In this document: piece by piece, positions 33,391 through 45,725 of the stretch
Numbering within the stretch: position 1 is the first letter of the stretch
Layout of the letters: each line of letters begins with the position of its first letter
DNA from: Ianthella basta
Taxonomy: Eukaryota; Porifera; Demospongiae; Verongiida; Ianthellidae
Length of the DNA stretch: 64,000 bases
Direction: 5' to 3'
Assembly (NCBI GenBank): GCA_964019415.1
Contig: OZ025884.1
Location: 3,417,193-3,481,192, forward strand
Made by a program: the position numbers and the translations under genes
Notes under the pieces: model-generated
Databases searched by the model: none
Told to the model about the DNA's origin: nothing
The model's input: only the letters and a program-made list of their open reading frames with translations

Positions 33391-33732
33391 TGATCAGCAA
33401 GAGGCATACTGCTGGTGAAGCAAAAGATATACGTATAAAATAATATAGACCTACAACTGGAGTAGCCTACCCCAGAAGTTGGTATATTATGTAAGTCATT
33501 CTGGTGCTGCACTGTTATGTCTCCTGTCATTAGCTACACAAGTCAAGCATGCAAAACATGCACTGTTTAGGTTTAAAGGTTGTCTACACTGACTTCACAA
33601 GCCATGCCCAGCAAGGGGGGGGGGGGGGGGCTACACCTACTTCTTTAAAATGAATGGACCTGTTATGCAGTTCACGACAGTTTACATAACGTTTCCTATT
33701 AAGCCCTTGTACCTATACCCATATTAATCAAT

Positions 33733-34080
33733 TACAGATTGCCCTCTGGTCCCCAGAAAACACCTTGGTTGAACCTTATGGTCACTTGTATGGTACAGTT
33801 CCTATGATATCCCTGAGCTGGTCCACCAGGTCAGACAGTGTTTATGCCATAGTTCCAGTGCCCAGAAAATGTATTTCAGCTAATCAACAGGTACACCTTG
33901 TAAGGATGTGTGGAATGCAAATCTCCTGTGTCAAGTAATATGGCTACACCTGCTTGCATTGATACTGAGGGGTTGGGTCTAGTGGGCCAGGCTAGGGTTG
34001 CACCAACATAGTTACACTAATGGGCTCACAAATGCACCCAAGTCTGTCTTAGTTGTAGTTAGTGAGAGGTTGAATTTAGC
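33733..34080. repeat. Dispersed repeat, copy 2 (pair with 29935-30250)
   Basis: Second member of the pair, containing an extra GGTTGGGTCTAGTGGGCCAG stretch. It lies about 420 bp before the LON exon 20 relic. Confidence 0.7.
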
Positions 34081-34494
34081 ACATTATAGCATTGGTGAAA
34101 CGTACTATACGTACATCATAGACACATCTATAGTATAACGACAATGATACATATCCATAGCTAGCACTTGCATAAGATGCCCTACAGACAAGTACGCACA
34201 TCAAGTACAGTACATGTACTAGTGAGGTTTGAATGTTTATCAAACTCATGATGATACTACCCGTGTATGTACGTACGTGTATGTACACTGTTTGTGCTAT
34301 AGTCTGAGTGTTTGTACATGTATGTAGGTATGTATGCTACTGGGTGTGTGTGTTGTACTGTGCACATGTGTGAGATTCGTGTGTTAAGTATACATTGGAA
34401 CACTTGTGGCTTGTTTAAGTTGAACAATGGATTCACACATCAGGGTCTGTGGTACAAATTAGAACTTAACCAATATACATACTGTAAAAGGTAA

Positions 34495-34860
34495 GTGATC
34501 CATTACTATACTGTAGTACATCAGCTGTCAGGGTGTGCATGGCCGTACACTTTAGGTGATTCTAGACAGGATAGACAATCTTTAAATGTAATCACATATA
34601 AATGGAACACTGAAGCAGGATATTTCGCCCAGAGGGTCTATGTCAATAGCTACAGAGTCCAGCATGATCAAAGACAATCTTATATATGTATATCATCGTA
34701 GTCTTGAGCATAGCATACCTCATTGCTGTCCTTGATAGGTCCTAGCAGGTCCTTGACGTCTCTTCAGCTCTCCTTGGGCAGAACAATACAGTTTCAAATC
34801 AGCGTGCGTGGCCTGTGGGGGTCGTAGTAGGACAGCTAGCTAAGTGTAAGAGAGCATGTA
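34495..34860 (-). pseudogene. LON exon 20 relic with 3' flank
   Basis: The acceptor CCCCCACAG|GCCACGCACGCTGA at 34812 corresponds to the real exon 20 start at 50422. Homology runs through CCTTGGGCAGAACAATACAG to beyond the stop (AGACAATCTT and CATCAGCTGTCAGGG), with an approximately 100-bp insertion. Internal stops abolish coding. It lies on the wrong side of the exon 18-19 relics for a simple colinear copy. Confidence 0.7.
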
Positions 34861-34862
34861 TT

Positions 34863-34871
34863 CAAGCTTCG

Positions 34872-34965
<94 letters not shown>

Positions 34966-37900
34966 AGAGACACACACACACACACACACTCAGAGACACA
35001 CACACAGACACTCAGACACACACACACACACACACACGCACACACACACACCCCCCACACACAGCATACAGACACTTGCAGCACATATGGACTGACAGGC
35101 ACACACAGTATATAGCTGGTGTTCCATGAAGGCAACTACATGTACAGGCACGCACTAGCTAATTCTGAGACCAGTAAGAAAAGCAACTGCAAGTGCTACA
35201 CTTTTCAACACTTCAGATGTTGGAAAACCTTAGCGTACACAATTAGCAGCCCTCACCAAGCTCTGCATTGCTCCTGTCATTGGTCTGAGGCAGTGATGAA
35301 GGCGTTCGAGGAGAGAGACCAAGTGGACAGCTGAAGATGAGCTGTCCAGCTTCATTCAGTCTGTTCAGAATCAGTACTGGAGTATAAGGCTCTGTTCCGT
35401 TATCCTAGGTGGAACAAGACGTCCAAACATAGCAGTGAAAGGCGTTTGGAAGCTGCCCTATCCATCAAATTCTTAAAAACTACAGGTGATGGCGGAAGAA
35501 AATGGCCAACAATATAAAATTTTTGTACCTAATAGTTCACTAATACATTTCAATATAAATATAAGAACAGTCATACACCCACAACTTCTCAAGTATATAT
35601 AAATTTTGCTCATGATTCGACAATCGATCAAAATCTTACAGTATACATTAAACCTAGTCAAAATTACTACATTTCTTATTACTAATTTCATAATGCCAAT
35701 TTTAGTAAGAGTGGTTATGCAATGGGCCAGGAAACAGCAAAATGGCGGATGAATCTGGCTAATGTCTTAGCTTTGGTAGCTAGCTAGCTACTATAGCTAA
35801 GGAAGACACCATCAGTGGGTCTTATCTTTGCAAATTGTGGCCTAGTTTCGCGCACCAGCCATTCCTGTGGGGATTTCTTCGTGATTGTGCAATAGGAGAA
35901 ATAGGGGCTGGCGCGCAAGACTAATTGTGACCAAGGGGTAGCTACATGCATGCAGTATAAACAGTGTGACAGAGGACGCAAACCTAGAGATTCAAATATT
36001 GCTAGCTAGCTGCTACCCAATGGCCAGCTATCTGGCTTCCACTGAACTAGCTAGCTAGCTTCACTGTACATACAAGGTCTGACAGTGTCTATAATACAGA
36101 ATACTATTTTACTGTAACGGTCATAATCGTGGATTGCAACATACCTAAAATTGTCCTTCCTTTGGGTCTCCTTCCTGTCGTCCTCATACGCTTGCTGCAC
36201 TAATCTGTCATCATTCATTCCTTCACTGTCACCTTCCACTTTCTTCGCTTTTCCGTCACAATGTTCATTGCCAAATCTCCAAGATATGTCTCACTACATC
36301 TAACAATTGTCTCATACCATCATTTCACATGCTTGCTCCGAAGGGTCACTTACTGAGCTGAAATCTCGTACAATTGCTGAAATCTCGAAATCTGAAAATC
36401 TGAAATACTCCAATTTATGTACGCTGACGATAAAAAGTCACTCTTAACTTTATGAAAAGTCTTAAATTGCGCAGTAGTAACTTCCTAAGTAATTCCTGCA
36501 TCCTTAAAGGCTGTGCGACACTGAAATGATTCCAGTTTAGGGATCATGGACAACCTTCCAGAAACTGCCCCTCTCAAATATGACGTGATGAGCACAGACT
36601 CCATTTTTGTGATGTCATGGCTCGGTTGGTGACATCATCATAAAATGGCGCTAGATCTTTTAGTATTCTACCCACAGCTACCTAAACGTTTATCTAGCTA
36701 GAGTGCTTGCAGCTTTAATACTCAGAACAAACGTTTTTGGGGTCCACGTCCGTTACACCCTAAGATCATTTCCACATAAGATATGATGCAGAGGTGTAGC
36801 TAGCTAGCTCGTTAACTACGTACAATGCAGACACGGCGACTGGAACTACTTTTAGATCACAAAAAAATGATCAGATCCCACATATACACACTGGCATGGG
36901 ATGGTGGCGTTGATATTATAACTGTAGTAGCTTGTATGATCTATGTAGCTAGCTAGCTAGCTAGCACTCGAGCTAGCATCACAGTAGCTAGCTAGCCATT
37001 TGGAATCCTGTGACATCCGGTGAAATCCAATGAAATCCAGTGAAATCCAATAAAATTAATGAAATCCAGTGAAATCCAGTGAACTCTAGTGAAATCTTGC
37101 AAAGTCTTAGAGATTTCAAAATCTGTACACTATTTTAGATAACAGCTGACCCCTCAGTTTGCTGTCATGCCCCCCCCCCCCTCTGTACAGTCCATGCCTC
37201 GCATCTACGAAGGAGTGCAGGCATCAGCTTCACATGCAACACTCTCCAGCTGTGTTGTCTTCTGCAATGCTCGTCTTTCCTCACTTCCATCCTTGTGCCA
37301 TGCACCAATCACTTTTGCAATGACCCAACTTGTTGTCCTAAGTTTTTTCATCACATGCGTACACATTACCTATCTGGAATCATCATTACTCCAAAGTATC
37401 GATTGGCTTCTTGAAAGCTTCAGTGTCTTCGCCCAGAAAAAGATGTATATATAGCTGCATATCATGCTCACTTGTGAACATATTTATATATATGTAAGTC
37501 AGTATGTTTGCTGTTTGTTTCTTCAAACATTTAGGGATCATGGAGAATCATCCAGAAATTGTCCCTCTCAATAGCTAAAGTCTACCATCTTACTATTCTC
37601 TAGGAGTTATCCATTGATGTCAGGTTTCCTTGTGGCCAACATCCATGTTTGATTATATCTTTCCCTTCAGCTTTGGATATTTGCTAGCTGATTTGATTCA
37701 TGCACTTACATTAATACAGTGATCAAAATAAAACTTTACATTGCCACATAACATAGGGTAGGTACAGTATGCAAAATGCCATAGCTAGAAGCTCGCCGAT
37801 GGTGGTCAACTGCTTGTTGTGCGGTATTCTGTGTTCTATTGTGTCAAGCAATATGTGGTGTGTGCATTCATGTTCCTGACCTATGCATAATCATTAGCAC

Positions 37901-39933
37901 TGCCTACAGAACAGCAACCACAGAGTTGAAATATTTATATGGCATTAGCCGCGCATACTATGACTCACTTGAGCAATAAGAGCATCAATTTCCTTTGGTG
38001 GAGTTGCACCAGTCACAAGTTGTGTTACTCACATACATAGCAGAGCAAGTGGTGGGCAAGATGCCTATAAACATATATTCTGCATGGAGAGCAACCTTGT
38101 TGGTAGTAAAGGGTGATAACCCACATTGTTTGTACAAGCATGGCTGGCTATATATATGAAGGATCCAACTGGATTCAACCCATGCATATATGTAGCTTAC
38201 AGTACCTCTACGCCAGTGCCAATTACAGCATGGAAGGACTAGTACTTGTTCATTTATGAATACAAAGATGCCTTCACACTGATAATGCAGTGAACAAATT
38301 CAGTCAGTTACACACGGAAGAAAGTGTCAGACCGAGTTCTTTTGCCCTGACCTGTGCCACTGGCTGTATATATACATGAGAAGTATTGACTAAGAAAATG
38401 ACTGTTTGGTAAATACTGGTAGCAAGATTACTGTGAGTTGGCTGAACTAATGTGTAGTAACAAATTCAAAGAAAGATAGCAACATTTGTGTGAATGTGAC
38501 TACAAGGCTACTATATCCACTCCTGTACAAAATAACCAACATCCTTGCCACTTCCAAAGGAGATTTTTGTGTCTGCTTGGGGTTCAGAATTTACTAAGCT
38601 TGATCTTATCCAGGTAAACTAGCAAATCGTGCATGCTGGACTGTCTCAAAATTTGATCATTAGTAATACTCACGAGGGTCTACTTAATTTCAATACACCT
38701 TGTTAGCATTTTATATAAAATCCATCCAAGTGTACTTCATTAGTCGGTGTAATAATTTGACACCTTCACCTTCACCTTCACCTTCACCTACACCTTCCGT
38801 GTGTAACTGATAATTTAATAATTTGATCCCTGTGTTGATGCCACTGCTCTGCATGCATGCTATGCCACAGAAGGATCAATGTTACACACCACAGTACTAC
38901 ATACTGCTGGCCATAGAATGTAATGTACATGTATATAAATGTGCATGGAAGCACCTGCATGCGCTTGTGACATGCATCTATGGAATGTGAGAGGTAGTTG
39001 TTGTGGCCGTGGCTCTGGCTTAGTTTCATGCATATGGAAGTGAATGCATGTTCCTGTGTATGTGTTTGTGCGAATCTTGTAAGTTGCATAAATGCTGTTA
39101 GCTATAGTCCATTCCCAGTATCCATTGTCAACACAGCCTATAACCTTTCTCTAACTTGCACTATGTTGCTTGCTGCATCCCACTTTGCCATGTGGCCATG
39201 CCCCCCTCTCCTGACCCTCTGCACTTGGTTCCAGCAGCTTAGTTTACACAAACTGCTACAAATACTAATATACTCTACTTTCACTCTCTATAATTATAGC
39301 AGTGTTAACAGTTTAATGTCACAGATTATGTACATCAACTAGTGTATTAATTTTGTGTTTGTAAAAGATACATGAGTAAAAGAAAGCGTACGTATAAGTC
39401 TCTGTTGTACTGTAGCTTGTACATTTTGGTGGTAGTATCCATGTGTACAAATCAATGCAATGCAATTGAAGCCATTCCATTTTATATACTAGCTTGCTGT
39501 ACAGCTTCCCACAGCAGAATGCATGCTTGTACGTACTTGAATGATAGGCATTAATTGCAGTGGATCTGCAAATGCACACCATAAACAGTATACGTACAGT
39601 GGAACCCCGCCTTGTGGACATCCCCTGAAAAGTAGACACCCCCAGAATGGGGACACTTTTAATTGTCCTGATGATTGATCCATCCCACTGTATATACTAT
39701 TGTTAACTGCCCCCTGAAGTGAGGAATATCCCATAATCAGGACACTATTCTTGTTCCAAAGAGTGCCCACATTTTTAAAGTTCCCACTGAAATATTATTA
39801 TTACACACTGTCATCTGTTGTTCACACACTATGCAGTTAGTGGTATGCAGTAGTAGCTCAAGTACTAAACTGTTTCTATTCCTAGATCTACAGATAGTTC
39901 ATTCAGATACAGCATGTATAGAAGATTGAAACT
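34863..39933. other. Long intergenic region with microsatellites
   Basis: (CA)n about 34874-35062, repeated AGCTAGCT tetramers (35767-36060, 36800-36990), a TGAAATCCAG decamer tandem (37015-37100), a 12-base C-run (37170-37181) and a CTTCAC hexamer tract (38757-38795). A lone pogo-type end CAGTGGAACCCCGCC occurs at 39597. A charged minus frame at 36051-36260 ends at a possible GTATGT donor but has no partner. No gene is supported. Confidence 0.5.
34874..35062. repeat. (CA)n microsatellite, about 190 bp
   Basis: The longest CA tract in the window, with GACACTCAGA interruptions. It abuts the LON exon 20 relic where the real gene has only a short CACATACACA. Confidence 0.95.
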
Positions 39934-41001
39934 TTAGGGACAGGCACCTCCATTGTCGCACACCCACTTGCGGATGTTCAGAAATCTGGTACGAGTGATG
40001 CGAGTGGCATAATTTTCATTGACTATTCTGCTTTCATATGCATTCACTCCCCATGCATACAAGCCACTGAGCTTAGGATGTTCATTTGTTACTACAGGCG
40101 AACCACTCTGGCCTGCAACCATATCACAGGTGTACTCCAACTGGTTAATGCTGGTCCTACGTCGCCACCAAGAAAAGTGTGTTTCATGACGAACATCATC
40201 ACAATTGGAACACCTAAAGCATCTGTATGTTTCCGATGTGTCTGATGGATAACCACAGATTTCACCCGAAACAGTTGGCATTGGATCATAGTAGCCATAT
40301 CCTAGCCAACAAGTGGAACGGTCAGCAGAATCCAGTAGAATGTAAGCTAGATCAGAATCCTCCTCACCGTTATATACCCAGCGAGTGTGAGCCCAAACCT
40401 TGGCCCAGTCCATGCGTCTGCCACTGATCCTGCAGTCTCGGCCTATGTAAATATCAAAGTTAGAGTACCAGCGTCGCTGCTTGTAATTGTAAACACAATG
40501 CCCAGCTGTCAGTGCGTGGTTCGGCCCAATTAGAAATGCTGTGCAGCCAGTAACAAGGTAGCCAATGGCACATTTAGGAATTCCAAAAGCAGAGTATGAC
40601 CGTCGACCATCACGTCCAATTATTCTCCTTCTTTCCCGCACTGCCTCCTGAAATAGCTTCATATCCGTTTTAGGAATGTGAGGATGGCTGAGAAGAACAG
40701 AAGATTTGTCATGCCGAGCCATCTCCAAGACTTCAATGACTTCATCATCACTTTCCACAGACACGATATCACTGCGATCCATTGAGGTCCAACGATTCTT
40801 CTCTATCTCTTCAGATGAATGGTAATGTACTGTATCTTCTGGGTCGAATGGGCCAAGTTCCTTGTAGCCAGCATGAGTAGAAGAGTTGCTTTCATTCGCA
40901 GATTGGGCTTCCTCATCTGCCAAGAACTTTCTGGCAGTACTGGCAGCATGGACTGGAACAAGGAGCACAGCAGCAGCTACCAGAGCGAACTTGTAATCCA
41001 T
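39934..41001 (-). CDS. Secreted trypsin-fold protease C, catalytic triad intact
   Basis: Intronless, 355 residues. Signal peptide at 1-20 (MDYKFALVAAAVLLVPVHAA), acidic propeptide with HYHSSEEIEKNRW, basic activation site RERRR|IIGRD (about 122-131), then the S1 domain with His168 (LTAGHC), Asp217 (DSDLAYILL) and Ser299 (GQSGSPVV). Same architecture as copies A and B, including the CxxCxxC insert (261-267), so it is the likely enzymatic reference for the family. The C-terminus (ENYATRITRTRF) again resembles PRSS23/35; bacterial V8-like glutamyl endopeptidases are the other possible relatives. Substrate unknown; extracellular by its signal peptide. An AATAAAA box lies about 50 bp upstream. Confidence 0.9.
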   Translation of the reverse strand: MDYKFALVAAAVLLVPVHAASTARKFLADEEAQSANESNSSTHAGYKELGPFDPEDTVHYHSSEEIEKNRWTSMDRSDIVSVESDDEVIEVLEMARHDKSSVLLSHPHIPKTDMKLFQEAVRERRRIIGRDGRRSYSAFGIPKCAIGYLVTGCTAFLIGPNHALTAGHCVYNYKQRRWYSNFDIYIGRDCRISGRRMDWAKVWAHTRWVYNGEEDSDLAYILLDSADRSTCWLGYGYYDPMPTVSGEICGYPSDTSETYRCFRCSNCDDVRHETHFSWWRRRTSINQLEYTCDMVAGQSGSPVVTNEHPKLSGLYAWGVNAYESRIVNENYATRITRTRFLNIRKWVCDNGGACP

Positions 41002-41054
41002 TGCGAAGTCAGTTGCTTAACTAACTCAGCCTTTGGGCCGTAGAGGTTTTATTT

Positions 41055-41640
41055 CCACAGGAAACCTTGCATGCATTTGTGGACTAGCCTGCTAGCATCT
41101 ATGTGCGCATGTATGTGTGTATATGACTTTTAGATATGCAACTGCTGCAGGTGGGGCTCTCCCTAATAGCATTAGGGCATCTATGGCTCTCCTTAATGCC
41201 ATTACATCAGTAATGTTCAAATGAGACAAGTGGTGAATTATCACCTCAGACAAAGTATACTTGGATGAACTATGTACAGGCGTAGTTACATAGCTATGTG
41301 CATGCACATTGCTCTGTATTTGGCATACAAACAGGCTCCCCTATCACAAAATCTGTATCCACTTAAACTACACCAATAGCTGAAATCAGTTTGCATGACC
41401 GTCCCATTTCTCCCTTGCTCAAGTGTTCACTTTGCAAGCACATTCATAGCCAGCAGGCATGCTATATATGCAATAGAACCAGTCCTTGCTGGCAACCAAT
41501 GTGTCTACTCCATACTAATGTAATGCAGCAGCCAACAGGTGGCTGATCCGGGTTGCATAATGTGATGGTCAGGCTCTTGTACTCTAGCAATGCAACTCCT
41601 TACAACTACATATTGGTGGTCTGCCCCCCAACACACACAT

Positions 41641-41713
<73 letters not shown>

Positions 41714-44700
41714 TTAACTACCAAATGCTGCATGGGTTGACCAGTCACCACATAGTGCACGCTAATACCTATGGCAGTTGCCACACACAATCCACATGCA
41801 TGTGATCCTCTCTGTATGTGGAGTTGTTGCTTCTATATGGTGTGTAGAGTTGTATTGTAATTGCCCTGCTAATTATGGCACTGCTGTGTGTTAGTAATGC
41901 TTCAAATCCTTAGTAACTCTTGGGCGTGAAGGGAGTTGTTCCCAATAATGCTATTAGTAGTCTGGTTCTCGGCCTGATTTGTGGGGCTGAGCAAGAAACT
42001 ATACATGTCTGCAGTGTCTGCAGTGATCAGGATTGTAAACAATGTCTGCCGTACGTGTATTCCTAATTACATCAGTCAAAAGGATCATATGTCACATGCC
42101 ACGACATGGTGCTGTCAAAGCAAATGGGATACCTTACAGCTGCACAAGAAGCACTTCATTGACATCTTGTGCAGCCCATACACCAGGCATTAGGGCAAGC
42201 ACATACAGGCATTATCTCATTCACATGCAGTGCATGTATATACACTCCCATAACAGACATCAAAAGCAACTCGTATAATAATTGTACTTTCTGGTGAGCT
42301 CATTGAACTTATCAAGTCTGTATGTACTATGCTAGTATATGCAATATTAAAACTGATAGTGGACATCCTCCAATAGTTAGTGATCAAGGTTTGGATTAAT
42401 CAGTGGAGTCTCATGTGTGCCCCCATTATAGTACTGCACTACTGAAGTGTGCTAACCTAGTAATGCTTTGCCATACTAACTACTGTGGTGCAGGGAGTTT
42501 CGTCTGCTCCAGTTGATCTGGTGCTGATTATATATACACAGAGGCATAGGGAGGGGTGTCTAGGGATTTCAGGAAACCCCTTACAAATACAATGGCAACA
42601 ATATAACTGAAGAGAGTAGGCCTACTTCAAAGCTGTACTAGACAAAGAGGATGGTTAGTGGTGCTACTGGACTTTCTGTTGCTGCATGGTGTACTATAGA
42701 AGGCATGCAGTCTATGTTGTTTACCAATACTGTATATCACTTCCCAATGATTTCACTTTGATGTCATAGATCGCTGTTCCTCAAGCAAGTTGCATTTCTA
42801 TGCTTAAACAAAAAAGTCCTTTGTAAAATTCCTTGCTATATGCATACACCCCAGTTGCAATTGGGCTATCACTGCTGGTTACCTTTCCTTGAGATCAATC
42901 CTACTTAGCAGCAGTTTGGTATAATATACCATTGCTAACACGATATTGTACAACAACCAATACTGTCCAGACTCAATGCCTGCCTGTCAGCCTGACGGAC
43001 AGACCTAGGCTACTTTTGTATCTAGACAGAAGAAAATTATTTTGAGCTTATTTTGTTGTCAAAGAGTGGGACATGTGCACCTTGTGTCTGCACAAGAAGG
43101 AGCTTCATGATTGTTCCAGCCTTAGCACACTTTGTCTGACTAAACAGTTCCACATAGAAGATAATTGCTAAGCTACTTACTTACGTACTCAAAAAGGTTA
43201 CTCTTGTAGATTACTACACTATGAGGAATGGCTGGACTGAGAGCATCATAGTGGCAGCCACATTGCACCTACATCAGGGTTCATAGCGCACTTGACAACC
43301 TATACCAAGGAGATGCATAACTTTTGGTCTTCGCCATGCAGAATAGGTCACAAAATCAAGGACTGATTTCATTAGAGTAGGGGCATGGAATATTTGATCT
43401 TTATGTTGTGGCGAGTCAGTGATAATCTATTCTTTGGTAAGCGAAGGCAAAAAGAAAGGCAGAGCAGCAGTGATAAATTCAAGAGAGCGTACTAAGCAAT
43501 ACTTGAAAAAGTGATGTGTGACACTGTGAGCAAATGGGTCTTAAATCTTTGGCTATATACTAGTGGGTTAGGTGTGGCTTTGGGTTACTTTAAACCAATC
43601 TTATGCTCCCACAGTGAGGAGGGGGTAATGGACAATTTTACCACTGTGACAGTTTATAATTAGACGAGTAGGTAGCTATATAGGGACCAAAGAGGGACCA
43701 GCTACAGCCTTTATTATGTAGATATGTAAACACTAGAGTATAGGAAGGCAAATGTAAAATTCCAACTCCATGGATCAAACTGAAAAAGGTAAACAAGCAA
43801 ATGTAGGAGATGCGCATAGGGATCCGGGATGATGAGGAGGAAAGTGCATGGAATAGTTTACGTAGATGGGCAGTAATGGAGGTGGCAGAGAGAGTAGTGG
43901 GGTGGAATAGAGGCAATCAACGAAACAATTAATGCAATGGCTTGGTATATGGAATGAAGGGATGAGAGAAGTTGTACAGTCTAAGAAGGACCTGTACAAG
44001 AAAAGTATGCAAAGCATATAATAGACATAAAAGAAGGCCAATAAGAAAGCAAGAGAGTGCTATAACAGAAGCAAAAGAGAGGTATCAGATTACTACGTAT
44101 AATAGGTAGTGTATGAAGGGACTATATGCATGTGTTTAATTAAATATATGAATATAATTTCTACAGCCTCTCTGTCATGTGTTATCTGTTCACAGCTCTT
44201 GCATGCACAAATATTAATGACCAAATTGCTTAAGGGATAACAGTACCTGATTCAGAAATTATCAGCATGCACCTCCTTTATATTCATTTCATACGGGGTG
44301 CTTGGCTGGTATACGTAGCTATAGGTGATAGTGATAGTATGGTCAGGTGTGGGAGGGGGGACTGGTATAACTCTAAATACTCTATACATTGTTCAACTGG
44401 CTTGTATGTTCTGCTGAAACAAATCTAGAGTTAAGGGGTGATACTGTATGTATCCATGATAGATACAGAACTGATTCATATATGAGGGTTGGACTTTGGA
44501 ACATATGGCACTGCTAAACATGTTCTTATCCACTGCCATCCAGACCCCCTTTGTAATCACAGGACACATTAATGTTACATCAATGAAAGCATACAGCACT
44601 GCTGGAATACAGGATGTAGGTGTAATGTTTGAGCACAGATCATCCTATTTCACATGTGGACCAAAACCTGTTTAGGTGTACTTGTGAGTGGAGTAATTGT

Positions 44701-45144
44701 AGCACTAATGGGTTGATTTGCTAATTATAGGCTCATACAATCACATCTGCACCTTCAGTGTGATATTGTATTAAAGTAGTTTAATCAAGAAGTAGATTGT
44801 TGGTGTTTATTGGACTGTAAGGGTTAAGGTAATATTTTGTATTATAATTGCATTGAATATTTGATCAATGCATAGCACACAGCCATCTATAATAGCTATA
44901 GACATCTGGACAGCTGCAATTGATGTAAAAGGAAGACAGCGAGGATACTGTCAGGACTAATTCTTTACTGCATGTGGCAGTAGTGATGTCAGGAGTTTGA
45001 CCAACCACTTTTGTACAAGATTCTAGTTCTTGAATGTAGTGTATGATTCCCTCTGTGGGGCACTGTAAGCCATTTTCATTGGTCCTGAAAAGATAGTGGC
45101 TGTTCCCTCGCAGCTTCCCAAATATCACGTATATATTATAGCTA
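41055..45144. other. Intergenic, (CA)n at 41631-41712, no gene seen
   Basis: AT-rich. The (CA)n tract makes artefactual His/Thr or Cys/Val frames. No splice-consistent coding or domain is recognised. Confidence 0.55.
41631..41712. repeat. (CA)n microsatellite, about 80 bp
   Basis: Nearly pure CA, one GCA at each side. Confidence 0.95.
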
Positions 45145-45408
45145 GGCCCGTAGCCTGGTCAGAAAATGGGGGGGGGGGGGGGGGGGTGGTTCTTAAGTTG
45201 TCCAGCCACAGTAGAACACAGTGCAATACCATGTGTGTTGCTGAGCAGTGTTCAGTTGAGCCATTACTACATACAGGCATAGATATTAGAAGTTCAAGTT
45301 CATGGGACTATAATGTATAGAGTTTTTTTAGTGGCAGGTGGAACTTATCCAGTGCTATGGGGGGTTCTTCCGAACCCCCCAAACCTCACCCCCCAGCCTA
45401 CGGGCCTG
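45145..45408. mobile_element. MITE-like element with AGGCCCGTAG termini
   Basis: The left end GCTAGGCCCGTAGCCTGG and right end CAGCCTACGGGCCTGA are inverted copies. The interior has a 19-base G-run (45168-45186) and a GGGGGGTTC/GAACCCCCC inverted pair near the right end. No ORF. Superfamily not assigned. Confidence 0.5.
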
Positions 45409-45725
45409 ATAGCATTAGCCTGCAATGTGTCTATACGTACGTATATGCAGAATGTGTACTAATTGTTGCCCTGGCAATGTATGCACGTAGAAAGTATAGA
45501 GCCTAGAATATTTTTGTAACATTTGATTTCACACTCAATCCAAAACAACGGATACAGCTGAAAGCAAATTGCAACTATGTATGAGAATTTCAAAGCAGTA
45601 CTGTATGCATTTAATCACTCAGGAAAGCTACAACCTAGCAATAAAGATGCTCACACAAATTGTTATGGTAACCGGCCGGAACAGTGTTATAATCATTGCC
45701 CTTGTTTCATCCATTTAGTTGTGTC

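Noticed and set aside
34815..35135. Long His/Thr or Cys/Val open frames (also 46886-47135, 49276-49811, 56017-56506)
   Set aside because: They are translations of CA/GT microsatellites, open on both strands, with no start context or domain.
35767..36060. AGCTAGCT-rich stretches as a regulatory array
   Set aside because: Simple tetranucleotide repetition found throughout the window.
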